NCBI GenBank assembly: GCA_041547565.1 | Contig: JBFEUI010000106.1 | Location: 1-9,601, forward strand | DNA length: 9,601 bases | Direction: 5' to 3' | Source of the DNA: JBFEUI01 sp041547565 | Lineage (GTDB): Bacteria > Pseudomonadota > Gammaproteobacteria > Thiohalomonadales > Thiohalomonadaceae | In this document: positions 1-7,464 of the stretch, one piece after another | How the letters are laid out: every line of letters begins with the position of its first letter | How positions within the stretch are numbered: position 1 is the stretch's first letter | The notes under the pieces: generated by a model | What the model was told of the DNA's origin: nothing | Databases searched by the model: none | The model's input: only the letters and a program-made list of their open reading frames with translations | Position numbers and translations under genes: made by a program

Positions 1-258
1 CCCATCGGTACCGTGCGTCTGTTGCCTGACGGCCATATCGGCCGCATGGCCGTGCTCCCGGCATGGCGCTGCAAGGGCATCGGTACATCACTGCTCACCA
101 CGGCGCTCGAGGCCGCCGCAGAGCGCGGCATCAGGCAGGTTTTTCTCGATGCACAGACAACCGCCCTGGGCTTCTATGCACGTTTCGGTTTCCAGGCCGA
201 AGGCGATGAATTTATGGATGCCGGCATTCCCCACCGACACATGCACAAGACGCTATAG
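1..258 (+). CDS. GNAT-family N-acetyltransferase, C-terminal part
   Basis: The frame is open from base 1, so the gene starts left of the window; a Met near base 13 is internal. About 85 residues remain. They show the acetyl-CoA-binding motif of GNAT enzymes, here RMAVLPAWRCKGIGTSLL, which fits the (Q/R)xxGxG/A loop that holds the CoA pyrophosphate. After it come the helix and the strand FLDAQ, then GFYARFGF, the usual GNAT C-terminal 'Y..lGF' element. The ending, with AGIPHRHMHK, resembles the YjcF/ElaA-like GNAT group, whose members often end in '(G)I.H..M'. The enzyme should be cytoplasmic and transfer an acetyl group from acetyl-CoA to an amine; the substrate cannot be read. It lies 63 nt upstream of the PLD-like gene on the same strand and may share its transcript. 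The family call is firm, the specificity unknown. Confidence 0.85.
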   Translation, partial: PIGTVRLLPDGHIGRMAVLPAWRCKGIGTSLLTTALEAAAERGIRQVFLDAQTTALGFYARFGFQAEGDEFMDAGIPHRHMHKTL

Positions 259-321
259 CTGTTCTCATCCAGTGCGGCTTCCGCTATGGTTATAGATACA
301 TACACAGTCTGAACGACCGGA

Positions 322-834
322 ATGGAAAACATCGAAAGCTACAGAATTGGAGAGGATAGCGGAGATATCGAAGTGGCGCGTGCGGCGGAGATTCGCCAGC
401 TGGTGCTTGCCATGGCCCGTCAGGCTACGCGCCGCATCTATATTACCAGCCACGAGCTTGATCCGGCCATCTACGATCATAACGATCTGGTCGATGCCGT
501 CTCCGCGATGGTGCGCAACCACCGCAATGCCGAGGTTTGCATCCTGATAAGAGAGTCCAACGCCACGGCCCAGTACAGCCACAGGCTTGTCACCCTTGCC
601 CAACGGCTCAGCAGTCGTATCCACATCCACAATCCCGATGAGATGCATGCCAAGTTCAATACCGCCGTGTTCATTGCCGACGACCGTGCCTACCTGCGCC
701 GTCCCCTGGGTGATCGTTACGAGGGCATTGCCAACTTCAATGCACCGATGCAGGTGCGCGAACTGGCCGATGATTTCAATGAAATGTGGCAGCGCAGCAC
801 ACCCGATCCGCAGTTAAGACGCCTTCACATCTGA
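322..834 (+). CDS. DUF7931-type, degenerate phospholipase-D-like protein
   Basis: This is a 170-residue protein without signal peptide or membrane helix, so probably cytoplasmic. Around residues 38-80 there is a strand (RRIYITSHELDP), a helix, and a second strand (AEVCILIRES). Residues 98-128 hold RIHIHNPDEMHAKFN followed by strand AVFIADDRAYLRRPL. This order resembles one half of a PLD-fold domain: H109-x-K111 keeps the first part of the HKD motif, but the Asp expected four residues after the Lys is missing (Val116). Catalysis by the standard PLD mechanism is therefore doubtful. Proteins of this type sit next to, or are fused to, GNAT acetyltransferases in pseudomonads and relatives (from memory), which matches the neighbour here. 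The start ATG has only a weak purine stretch ahead of it. The end of the gene is 2 nt before the next start, suggesting co-transcription. Function unknown. Confidence 0.75.
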   Translation: MENIESYRIGEDSGDIEVARAAEIRQLVLAMARQATRRIYITSHELDPAIYDHNDLVDAVSAMVRNHRNAEVCILIRESNATAQYSHRLVTLAQRLSSRIHIHNPDEMHAKFNTAVFIADDRAYLRRPLGDRYEGIANFNAPMQVRELADDFNEMWQRSTPDPQLRRLHI

Positions 835-836
835 AC

Positions 837-1700
837 ATGTCCAGGTCTCTCCCGTCTCTGCTACTTGCCTGCTCGCTGCTGCTGGCGGCCTCTTCGGCGA
901 TCGCCGAGATCAAGGTCATCGAACTGCAGCAGCGCAACGCCGATGAGATGATAGAGATCCTCGCCCCGTTTCTATCGCCCGACGGTGCGCTCAGCGGCAG
1001 CGCTCATCAGCTGATCATTCGCAGCGATACGCAAAACATCGAACAGCTGGAGCAGATCATCCAGCGTCTCGACAAAGCGCCCGCCCAACTGTTGATCAGC
1101 GTACGCCAGGGCGGCGACCTGCAACAGAATCGCCGTGGCGGCTCGCTCAGTGGCGGCTATCAGGATGAGCACACGCGCATCGAGGCGGGTGATGCCGGCA
1201 AGGAGCGCTCCGCTCTCACCCTGGAATCGGGTGACGCCCACTACCGGGTACAAGGACGCCTGTACCGCAGCGACAGGGCGAACCGCGATGCCGTGTCACA
1301 GCAATTGCGTACCGTCGAAGGACAGTGGGCCTATATCCAGGCCGGGCAATCCGTCCCCTTTGTAAACCAGACCATCACCCAGGGCCCACAGGGGCCGATC
1401 GCCCAGCAGGGTGTCGAATACAAGGATGTCTCCAGCGGTTTTGAGGTGCGCGCCCGCACCAATGGTGAAAACGTAATAATCGAGATCCGCCCCTACAAGG
1501 CAAGTCTGTCACGCCGTGGCGGTGGTGCCATCGATACCCAGCAGGTCTCGACAACCGTCAACGGCACACTGGGGCAGTGGATTGAAATCGCTGGCGTGGC
1601 CGAGACGGAGCAGACAGGCAGCCGGGGTACTGTCTATTCGACCCGACGTAAGCGCCAGGCTACACAGCGCGTCTACCTGAAGGTTGAGAGAGTTCCGTAG
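837..1700 (+). CDS. Small secretin-like protein with signal peptide
   Basis: From the ATG at 837 the product is 287 residues. I chose this start over an in-frame GTG at 786 because it puts a clean signal peptide at the N terminus (basic MSRS, hydrophobic core LLLACSLLLAA, cleavage after AIA at residue 23) and starts 2 nt after the previous stop. Residues 25-85 resemble the secretin N-domain (NolW-like: VIELQQRNADEMIEILAPFL, then a strand and IEQLEQIIQRLDK). A Gly-rich linker (about 90-120) follows. Residues about 155-220 look like a shortened secretin-type strand set (QAGQSVPFV and later SGFEVRARTNGENVIIEIRP). At 287 residues it is far shorter than pore-forming secretins (usually over 500), so it probably does not form a full gated channel. 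It is likely periplasmic or outer-membrane associated; it has no lipobox. No other secretion gene is visible nearby. Role unknown. Confidence 0.75.
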   Translation: MSRSLPSLLLACSLLLAASSAIAEIKVIELQQRNADEMIEILAPFLSPDGALSGSAHQLIIRSDTQNIEQLEQIIQRLDKAPAQLLISVRQGGDLQQNRRGGSLSGGYQDEHTRIEAGDAGKERSALTLESGDAHYRVQGRLYRSDRANRDAVSQQLRTVEGQWAYIQAGQSVPFVNQTITQGPQGPIAQQGVEYKDVSSGFEVRARTNGENVIIEIRPYKASLSRRGGGAIDTQQVSTTVNGTLGQWIEIAGVAETEQTGSRGTVYSTRRKRQATQRVYLKVERVP

Positions 1701-1736
1701 CACGCCCCCCACACTCGCCACACTTCCATGCAATGG

Positions 1737-4085
1737 CTAGCGCTCTGCGCTCACACTGATCAGCTTGAGCGGCTCGATGTTGTGTTTCTTCTCCAGCATT
1801 AATGCCTGCTCGCACAGCCGGGCGAACATCCAGAAGTATTGATAGTTGATGGCATTCAGCACATTACCGGCCAGCTCCGCCATGTGGTAGGGATCCTTAT
1901 CCAGCAACAGTTCATTCACATCACCGCACCACTCGTTGATAAACCGCTGTAGCGTCTTGCTCTTGCCGACACCGTCCGGTACCGCTTGCGTGGCCTTCAG
2001 GAGCCTTACCAGCTCCTGGCGGCAGGCAAGAAAATAGCGCTGAATGGTGTTTTTGCCCTTCGCGCCCAACTCGCTTTTGTTCGGCAACAGTTCCAGCAGC
2101 ATGACACGCTGCGTTTCGACCGCCGCAACAGCACTTTCAAGCCCGGTGAGCTTTTGCAGTGTCTCCTTCAGAAAAAAGGCCTCCGAATGCCCGTTCTCCA
2201 ACGCCAGCGCACGAATAATGCGTTGATAAAAAAGCCGGTCGACCTGCTGCAGACGTTCTTTCAACTGCCCGATCTCACCGTCGTAACGATTCACAACCTT
2301 GGTCAGCTTGTCCATGTTGGTGGTAGTGACATCAAGCTTTTCCAGCATCTGCGGCGCGCCCAGTTCCAGATACTCTCTGGCCAGTTCCATGGTGGAGCGT
2401 TTGGCAAGCAGTTTCAGATACTTTTCCTGGGTTTCGCCATAGTCAAACAGGTTCTCACGCAACTTGGCGATGGTAGCCGGCAGGTCCAGCTCTTGCAGTT
2501 CCCTGTTCTCCGGTTCCGACAGGCTGTGAAAACGCATGCTGTAGGTATCATTGAAATATTCATCCAGTGATTCCCGGGCCTGCGCCTTCTCCTTTTCAAA
2601 CAGCATAATCTCGCGATTTTTCGCCACATGCCGTTCGGCCTGTTTAATACCGCTGTAATGGTAGTGGTAGAGTGTTACCTTCTCAGACAGGGAGCTAAGG
2701 TGGCTGCACAAATCACTGAGCGGGAACTCCTTTTGCACCATCCCCGTGTCATTACGCTTGATCACCGCACCGACCCTTGCCCTGTTATCCTGCTCCTGCT
2801 CCTCGCTCTGCGGCGCAGGTGTTGTCATTGCCGTCATGTCAGCAACGGCCAGGGGAATGTCGCCCAACAGCTTCCGGTCCTCCCAGGCGCTGCGGTTGAT
2901 CGCCTCCACCTCTTCCTGTGCCGAGGCAAGTCGCCGTTGCAGCGCTACCACTTTTGGTAGCACGGCGCTTCCGGCAATCAGGCTGGCATAACTGTCCGCG
3001 TAAGACACAAGCCCCTTCCGCAGCTTTTCCAGCACCGCGGTACTCATGCGCAGCGGCAGCCCCATAAGCTTGCGCGAACGCGCCAGAAGCGTCTGCAACT
3101 GTGTCAGTGAGGCGTGAATGAACTTGTTAAGGTTGGGCTCCTTGAGTTGTTCATTAATATACTCATCGATCCGATCGTCTTCGTGAACCATCCGGTAGAA
3201 CATGCCTTGCATGGCTTTGGCGAAGTTGTAGACGATCATGGTGTGCGGCTGCGCGAAGTGGCTCATCTCATGCGCAAGAACCCAGACAAACTGCCGTGAA
3301 TCCATCGTGGCGATAAGCGGCATGCCAATCCTGATATCAAGGGTATTGTTGCCTGCCCCGGCGGTTGGGTTTTCCAGCGAGGCTGACACAGCATTGCCCC
3401 TGTCAAGATAAATCTGGGCAACGGGCGGCGTACCGACAATACCTGACACTGTATCAGCAATATCATACAGCGACCGAAAATCCTCATTCTTCACACGGTA
3501 GCCATGCCATGTCTTTTTTCGCGCCAAAAACGGTTTTAGCAGAACCAGCAGAAGCAACAGCAGGACAAGCATGATGAAAAGCGAGATGACGCTGCGAATC
3601 AGAATGCTGTTGAACACATCGTGGAAGAGCGGGAAGGAGAACAGGCTGGAGAGCAGAAGAAACAGGTTTATCAGAACAAGTCCAATATAGAATGATGGCG
3701 CAGCCAGGGAAGCCAGCCCAAGGGCAATTACTTTAAAACGGTAATTGTCGCCGGAGGGAAATTCAGGGATTTCATCCGAAAACAGCGCATCAGTTTCAGA
3801 CTTGCTGCCTTGCGCTTTTGCGACATGTTGTCCTGACGCACTTTGATTCGAGGCCGAGCCGACCAGTTCGACATCCAGCCCTGCCGAATGAAAACGCTGC
3901 CTGAGCTTCTCCGCCTTGGCCTGCTCCAGGCCCGTCTTTATCGTTACATTGCCTTTCAACAGGCCGAGTGCCTTGGCCTCGTCGATGGAGAATACCTGTT
4001 GCAGGTTATCAACCACCGCAGCATGTTCAAATCCGTCTCGCAGCTTTCCCGTGGAAACCAGCTTGTAGCGCCCTTTACTGTCCAT
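1737..4085 (-). CDS. Large membrane-bound M48-family metallopeptidase-like protein
   Basis: The protein has 782 residues from the ATG at 4085 (784 from an upstream in-frame GTG at 4091). The ATG is preferred because GAAGGG lies 5 nt before it. Order of parts: residues about 5-72 form a small module (YKLVSTGKLRDGF ... VFSIDEAKALGLLKG ... GLDVEL) also seen at the N termini of other proteobacterial membrane proteins; a polar linker; two hydrophobic helices at about 118-149 and 161-187; then a peptidase domain with HEMSH at 272-276 (VWVLAHEMSHFAQPH), the M48 zinc motif. The C-terminal 400 residues are charged and helical, with likely coiled coils, and have no domain I recognise. In M48 enzymes the third zinc ligand is the Glu of E-x-x-A-D; here the matching stretch is V360-S-Y-A-D364, so the ligand seems lost. 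The topology suggests an inner-membrane protein with a cytoplasmic peptidase domain. It is monocistronic, convergent with the secretin-like gene. Family call firm, activity uncertain. Confidence 0.85.
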   Translation of the reverse strand: MDSKGRYKLVSTGKLRDGFEHAAVVDNLQQVFSIDEAKALGLLKGNVTIKTGLEQAKAEKLRQRFHSAGLDVELVGSASNQSASGQHVAKAQGSKSETDALFSDEIPEFPSGDNYRFKVIALGLASLAAPSFYIGLVLINLFLLLSSLFSFPLFHDVFNSILIRSVISLFIMLVLLLLLLVLLKPFLARKKTWHGYRVKNEDFRSLYDIADTVSGIVGTPPVAQIYLDRGNAVSASLENPTAGAGNNTLDIRIGMPLIATMDSRQFVWVLAHEMSHFAQPHTMIVYNFAKAMQGMFYRMVHEDDRIDEYINEQLKEPNLNKFIHASLTQLQTLLARSRKLMGLPLRMSTAVLEKLRKGLVSYADSYASLIAGSAVLPKVVALQRRLASAQEEVEAINRSAWEDRKLLGDIPLAVADMTAMTTPAPQSEEQEQDNRARVGAVIKRNDTGMVQKEFPLSDLCSHLSSLSEKVTLYHYHYSGIKQAERHVAKNREIMLFEKEKAQARESLDEYFNDTYSMRFHSLSEPENRELQELDLPATIAKLRENLFDYGETQEKYLKLLAKRSTMELAREYLELGAPQMLEKLDVTTTNMDKLTKVVNRYDGEIGQLKERLQQVDRLFYQRIIRALALENGHSEAFFLKETLQKLTGLESAVAAVETQRVMLLELLPNKSELGAKGKNTIQRYFLACRQELVRLLKATQAVPDGVGKSKTLQRFINEWCGDVNELLLDKDPYHMAELAGNVLNAINYQYFWMFARLCEQALMLEKKHNIEPLKLISVSAER

Positions 4086-4090
4086 TTTCA

Positions 4091-4096
4091 CCCTTC
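4091..4096 (-). promoter_or_regulatory. Shine-Dalgarno that decides the M48 gene start
   Basis: Read on the minus strand, GAAGGG is followed by TGAAA and then ATG (4085-4083). This is a strong match to the anti-SD sequence at good spacing for the ATG. The alternative GTG at 4091-4089 would overlap the SD itself, so the 782-residue form is more likely. Confidence 0.65.
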
Positions 4097-4098
4097 AT

Positions 4099-4162
4099 AA
4101 CCGAGGTGTGCATCCATTTCTCAAGTATACCGGCTTACCCCTGATGTTAATTCACCTCGGTT
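4099..4162. repeat. Perfect 10-bp inverted repeat flanking a candidate promoter
   Basis: AACCGAGGTG at 4099-4108 is the exact reverse complement of CACCTCGGTT at 4153-4162. The arms are 44 bp apart, with centres about 54 bp apart, close to five helical turns. They enclose a candidate minus-strand -10. This geometry would suit a regulator bound at two half-sites or an mRNA leader structure; neither is proven. Confidence 0.5.
4124..4129 (-). promoter_or_regulatory. Candidate -10 box for the M48 gene
   Basis: On the minus strand the sequence reads TATACT, five of six matches to TATAAT, about 38 nt upstream of the preferred ATG. No good -35 hexamer lies 16-18 nt further upstream (AT-rich AATTAA-like sequence only), so this is a weak call supported mainly by position between the two inverted-repeat arms. 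Confidence 0.3.
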
Positions 4163-4253
4163 CATATAATCCATATTGTCCTACACGGTGATAGGCATTT
4201 TCCCTAACGCCATCACAAAACTGCAACCACATTCACCACAGCGTCACAATCGC

Positions 4254-4267
4254 ATTGCATGTGCAAT
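4254..4267. repeat. Short dyad ATTGCA-TG-TGCAAT
   Basis: Two 6-bp arms with a 2-bp centre form an operator-like dyad about 145 nt upstream of the GGDEF start. It does not match a binding motif I can name with confidence. Confidence 0.35.
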
Positions 4268-4411
4268 AGCCGTGCAGCCATAGACCGTGTCCAACTTGTA
4301 TTCGAAAAACAGCAAATCTTCCCTTTTATTTTACATGTTGTTTGCGACTGCGCTCACACAACAACTGTTTTAAGAATATCCCTTATAACGAATGACTAGC
4401 CAGTTGCTAAC

Positions 4412-5548
4412 ATGAAGGTATTCAGGGACGCATACCGGTTCAACGATCCGAAAATCACAATGATGTCTTACCTTCTAAAACTCTGTCTTCTCGAAAATCA
4501 CTACGACAGGAGTGACAACGATTTCTGGCGCCTGAGACTGGTCAATGTATTCCTGTTGCTGACACTGGCCGTTTTCCTGTTTTTTCTTGTTTTCAATCTA
4601 ACTGCCACCGGACTCTACGCAAACGCTGCGCTCGACCTGTTCGGCCTGCTGTTTGTACTGTTTATCCTCTACACACACAAAAAGACCAACAATCTTGAAA
4701 TCACCGCAACCCTGGTCCTGATCAATGTAGCACTGAGTTCACTGGCCATTATTTATGTTGCCGAAAAGGACTACGGCATTGTCATGTGGTCGATCTTTTT
4801 TCCCGTATTCGCACTCTTTCTCAAAGGCAAAAAAACGGGGCTTGCCTACAGCCTTGCCTATTACATTATTCTCCTCGGCTACCTGTTCAGCGTTACCGAC
4901 ATCGACATCAGCATGCACTACTTCGTCGAGATTGTTGCGGTGCTCACCATCCTGCTGGCCGTTATCTACTACTACGAATACAGCCGTTTCGCCGCCTATA
5001 CGTTGTTAAAGGCCGCCTCTATTGAGGACCCGTTGACGGGCCTGTACAACCGGCGTCATTTCAACAGGGTGTTCGAGCAGGAGATCAACCGCTGCAGGCG
5101 CAGCAATTCGCCGTTCGCCTTTTTCATCATGGATATCGACAATTTCAAGCAGTACAACGATTTCTACGGGCACATCATGGGGGACGAGACGCTGCAGCGG
5201 GTCTCGCAAATAATCAAAGACAGTATGCGCCGCGGGAGCGACCATGCATTCCGCCTTGGCGGTGAGGAGTTCGGCGGCATTCTCACCGGCACAGGCTCGG
5301 AAGACTACAGCAGTCTGGTTGAAAAAATGCGCTGTGCCATTGAAAGCCTCGCCATGCCGCACGAACCCAATGTCCCCCACGGCATTGTAACGGCATCATT
5401 CGGCACGACGACCGTCACCGACCTGGTAACCGTCGAACCGATGACCGTCTACAAGCTTGCCGACAATGCCCTTTACAGTGCCAAGGAGCAGGGCCGCAAC
5501 CGTACAGTGCAAATACCCTACTCCCCGGCCGTATCCGACCGTTCCTAA
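4412..5548 (+). CDS. Membrane diguanylate cyclase (6TM-GGDEF)
   Basis: This 378-residue protein should make the second messenger cyclic di-GMP from two GTP at the inner membrane. The first 40 residues are polar. About six hydrophobic helices follow (roughly 43-63, 71-90, 96-116, 121-138, 143-162, 167-189), with no recognised periplasmic sensor domain. The GGDEF domain covers about 200-370: DPLTGLYNRRHF at 206-217, metal-binding DIDNFK at 241-246, active-site GGEEF at 283-287 (RLGGEEF). R274-G-S-D277 lies exactly five residues before GGEEF, the position of the inhibitory I-site (RxxD), so product feedback is likely. All key residues are present, so I expect an active enzyme. The ATG at 4412 has no clear Shine-Dalgarno; Met17/Met18 are alternative starts, also without one. 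It stands alone, divergent from the M48 gene, and no phosphodiesterase is nearby. The signal sensed is unknown. Confidence 0.92.
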   Translation: MKVFRDAYRFNDPKITMMSYLLKLCLLENHYDRSDNDFWRLRLVNVFLLLTLAVFLFFLVFNLTATGLYANAALDLFGLLFVLFILYTHKKTNNLEITATLVLINVALSSLAIIYVAEKDYGIVMWSIFFPVFALFLKGKKTGLAYSLAYYIILLGYLFSVTDIDISMHYFVEIVAVLTILLAVIYYYEYSRFAAYTLLKAASIEDPLTGLYNRRHFNRVFEQEINRCRRSNSPFAFFIMDIDNFKQYNDFYGHIMGDETLQRVSQIIKDSMRRGSDHAFRLGGEEFGGILTGTGSEDYSSLVEKMRCAIESLAMPHEPNVPHGIVTASFGTTTVTDLVTVEPMTVYKLADNALYSAKEQGRNRTVQIPYSPAVSDRS

Positions 5549-5564
5549 CCAGCGCCGGGTCCGG

Positions 5565-5594
5565 CTGATAGTCGCCCGGAAAATCGGTTATCAT
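5565..5594 (+). promoter_or_regulatory. Candidate sigma70 promoter for the M61 operon
   Basis: CTGATA (4/6 to TTGACA) at 5565-5570 and TATCAT (5/6 to TATAAT) at 5589-5594 are separated by 18 bp, upstream of the M61 ATG at 5638, giving a leader of roughly 35-40 nt. Position and spacing are reasonable; matches are moderate. Confidence 0.4.
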
Positions 5595-5617
5595 AGGCCG
5601 CTTTTCAGCCGCTCCCC

Positions 5618-5638
5618 CAGGACCCACACCAGGACCCA
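5618..5638 (+). repeat. Tandem CAGGACCCA repeat carrying the M61 ribosome binding site
   Basis: CAGGACCCA occurs at 5618-5626 and again at 5630-5638, 12 bp apart; the last A is the A of the ATG. AGGA at 5631-5634 is the likely Shine-Dalgarno, only 3 nt from the start codon. The other copy sits 12 nt further upstream. Confidence 0.45.
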
Positions 5639-7464
5639 TGACAGCACTGCAGACCGTACACTACAGCATTATCCCCGCCGACCCCGGCGCCCACCTGTTC
5701 GAAGTCACCCTTAGCGTCCCGGCCCCGTCCGCCGGCGGACAGGTGCTCTCCCTGCCCGCCTGGATCCCGGGCAGCTACATGATCCGCGACTTCGCAAAGA
5801 ATATCGTCGAGCTGTCCGCATCCTGCGCAGGCGAGCCGCTCGCGGTGACCAAGCTCGACAAGCAGACCTGGCGCTGCGCCCCCTGCAACGGCCCGCTGAC
5901 GGTGCTCTACAGCGTCTACGCCTGGGATCTGTCGGTGCGCAGCGCGCACCTTGATACCACGCACGGCTACTTCAACGGCACCAGTGTCTTTTTGATGGTG
6001 CACCAGCAGGCACACGACCCCTGTACCGTGCAACTGCGTCCCCCGCAGGGCGAGCGGTACGCCGCTTGGCAAGTGGCAACCACCCTGCCCCGCGACGGCG
6101 CCGCTCTGTGGGATTTCGGCGCCTACCGTGCCCGGGACTACGACGAACTGGTCGACCACCCGGTCGAGATGGGCGACTTCGACCTTATCGAGTTCGAGGC
6201 CGGCGGCGTGCCGCACGCCATGGCCCTGACCGGCAAACACCATGCCGACACGGCGCGCCTGAAACAGGACCTGACGGCAATCTGCCAGTACCACATCGAC
6301 CTGTTCGGCGAACTGCCCGAGATGGAGCGCTACCTGTTCCAGACCATGGTGGTCGGCGACGGCTACGGCGGTTTGGAGCACCGCAGTTCCACCAGCCTGA
6401 TCTGCAGCCGTGGCGACCTGCCGCTGAAGGGCGAGACAACAATCAGCGAGGGTTATCGCGGCTTCCTCGGCCTCTGCAGCCATGAGTACTTCCATACCTG
6501 GAATGTAAAACGCATCAAACCGGCGGCCTTTCTGCCCTACGACCTGAGCAAAGAGGTCCACACGCCCCTGCTGTGGGCTTTCGAGGGCATCACCGCCTAC
6601 TATGACGATCTGTCACTGGTGCGTGCGGGGCGTATCGAGCCCGAGAGCTACCTTGAGCTGCTGGGGCAGACCATCACACGGGTATGGCGCGGCAGCGGCC
6701 GCCGCAAGCAGACCGTCAGCGAATCAAGCTTCGACGCCTGGACCCGGTTCTACAAACAGGACGAGAACGCCCCCAACGCCATCGTCAGCTACTACACCAA
6801 GGGCAGCCTGGTGGCGCTGGCCCTCGACCTGACAATCCGCCAGCGAACCGATGGCGCAAAGTCGCTTGACGATGTCATGCGCGCCCTGTGGCACCGGCAC
6901 GGCAAACCCCTGGTCGGCGTGACCGACGAGGGCATCGAACAGCTGATCGCAGAGGTAAGCGGAGTGGACCTCACCGGGCTGTTCGACCTTGCGCTGCGCT
7001 CCACCGAAGAGCTGCCGCTTGCGCAACTGCTCGGCAAAATCGGCATCGAATTCCACCTGCGTCCCGCCACATCCAGCAACGACAAGGGCGGCAAGGCGGG
7101 CAACGGCGACACCGGCACAGCGGCTGGCCTCGGCGTGCGCACCGCCGCAAACAGTATTGGCGTCAAGCTGCTCAACGTGTTTGATAGCGGCGCAGCGCAG
7201 CGCGCGGGACTCTCCGCCGGCGACATCGTGATCGCCGTCGACCGGATACAGGCCACAGGCGACAGCCTCGACACACTCCTCAAACCGTATGCCCCCGGCG
7301 ACACGTTATCCCTGCACGCCTTCCGCCGCGACGAACTGATGGAATTTGAGCTCACGCTGCAGCCGCCGCCCTCAGACACCTGTTACCTCACCCTCGCAGA
7401 GATAGCCGATGCCAAGACGCAAAAAATGCGCAGCGCCTGGCTGAAAGGTCACGCCGATGGCTGA
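5638..7464 (+). CDS. M61-family metallopeptidase with C-terminal PDZ domain
   Basis: The product has 608 residues. Peptidase family M61 ('glycyl aminopeptidase' family) is defined by a zinc HExxH site, and here the hallmark HEYFHTWNVKRIKP starts at 282, with zinc ligands H282 and H286, catalytic E283, and E316 in LLWAFEGITAYY as the likely third ligand. GGLEH at 244-248 is the substrate-binding signature shared with M1-like enzymes. Residues about 1-200 form the N-terminal beta domain typical of M61 (PAWIPGSYMIRDFAKNI, conserved in the family). A Gly/Asn-rich linker at about 478-498 leads to a PDZ domain at about 498-580 (GAAQRAGLSAGDIVIAVDRI). No signal peptide is visible, so it is probably cytoplasmic, cutting or binding peptide N-termini. 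It overlaps the next gene by 8 nt, implying translational coupling. Length and residues look intact; the substrate is unknown. Confidence 0.93.
   Translation: MTALQTVHYSIIPADPGAHLFEVTLSVPAPSAGGQVLSLPAWIPGSYMIRDFAKNIVELSASCAGEPLAVTKLDKQTWRCAPCNGPLTVLYSVYAWDLSVRSAHLDTTHGYFNGTSVFLMVHQQAHDPCTVQLRPPQGERYAAWQVATTLPRDGAALWDFGAYRARDYDELVDHPVEMGDFDLIEFEAGGVPHAMALTGKHHADTARLKQDLTAICQYHIDLFGELPEMERYLFQTMVVGDGYGGLEHRSSTSLICSRGDLPLKGETTISEGYRGFLGLCSHEYFHTWNVKRIKPAAFLPYDLSKEVHTPLLWAFEGITAYYDDLSLVRAGRIEPESYLELLGQTITRVWRGSGRRKQTVSESSFDAWTRFYKQDENAPNAIVSYYTKGSLVALALDLTIRQRTDGAKSLDDVMRALWHRHGKPLVGVTDEGIEQLIAEVSGVDLTGLFDLALRSTEELPLAQLLGKIGIEFHLRPATSSNDKGGKAGNGDTGTAAGLGVRTAANSIGVKLLNVFDSGAAQRAGLSAGDIVIAVDRIQATGDSLDTLLKPYAPGDTLSLHAFRRDELMEFELTLQPPPSDTCYLTLAEIADAKTQKMRSAWLKGHADG

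Larger units (their letters stand above)
4092..4411. other. Divergent intergenic region between M48 and GGDEF genes
   Basis: These 320 nt separate two divergent genes and should hold both promoters. They are more AT-rich than the coding DNA. Seen here: a minus-strand TATACT; a plus-strand TATAAT at 4165-4170, about 240 nt ahead of the GGDEF start and without a good -35; a plus-strand TATAAC at 4384-4389, which would give a leader of roughly 16 nt for the GGDEF gene, also without a clear -35; a perfect 10-bp inverted repeat (4099-4108 / 4153-4162); and a compact dyad ATTGCA-TG-TGCAAT at 4254-4267. No ORF of note and no tRNA-like fold was seen. The GGDEF gene has no obvious Shine-Dalgarno before its ATG at 4412. 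Confidence 0.6.

Noticed and set aside
786..836. Upstream GTG start for the secretin-like gene
   Set aside because: It would add 17 residues ahead of a well-formed signal peptide and overlap the previous gene by about 50 nt; the ATG at 837 fits both spacing and export.
1701..1736. Bidirectional terminator between the convergent genes
   Set aside because: Only a CCAT/ATGG four-pair hairpin is present, without flanking A/T tracts.
1986..2570. 194-residue open frame on the plus strand
   Set aside because: It is antisense to the M48 protein's C-terminal region, has no ribosome binding site of note and a Gln/Leu-rich artefact-like composition.
5549..5637. Terminator after the GGDEF gene
   Set aside because: GCCGGGTCCGGC gives only a four-pair stem with a tight loop and no T run follows.
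5605..6561. 318-residue open frame on the minus strand
   Set aside because: It lies opposite the M61 gene, whose motifs are unmistakable; the frame is open because the DNA is GC-rich, and its product shows no recognisable motif.
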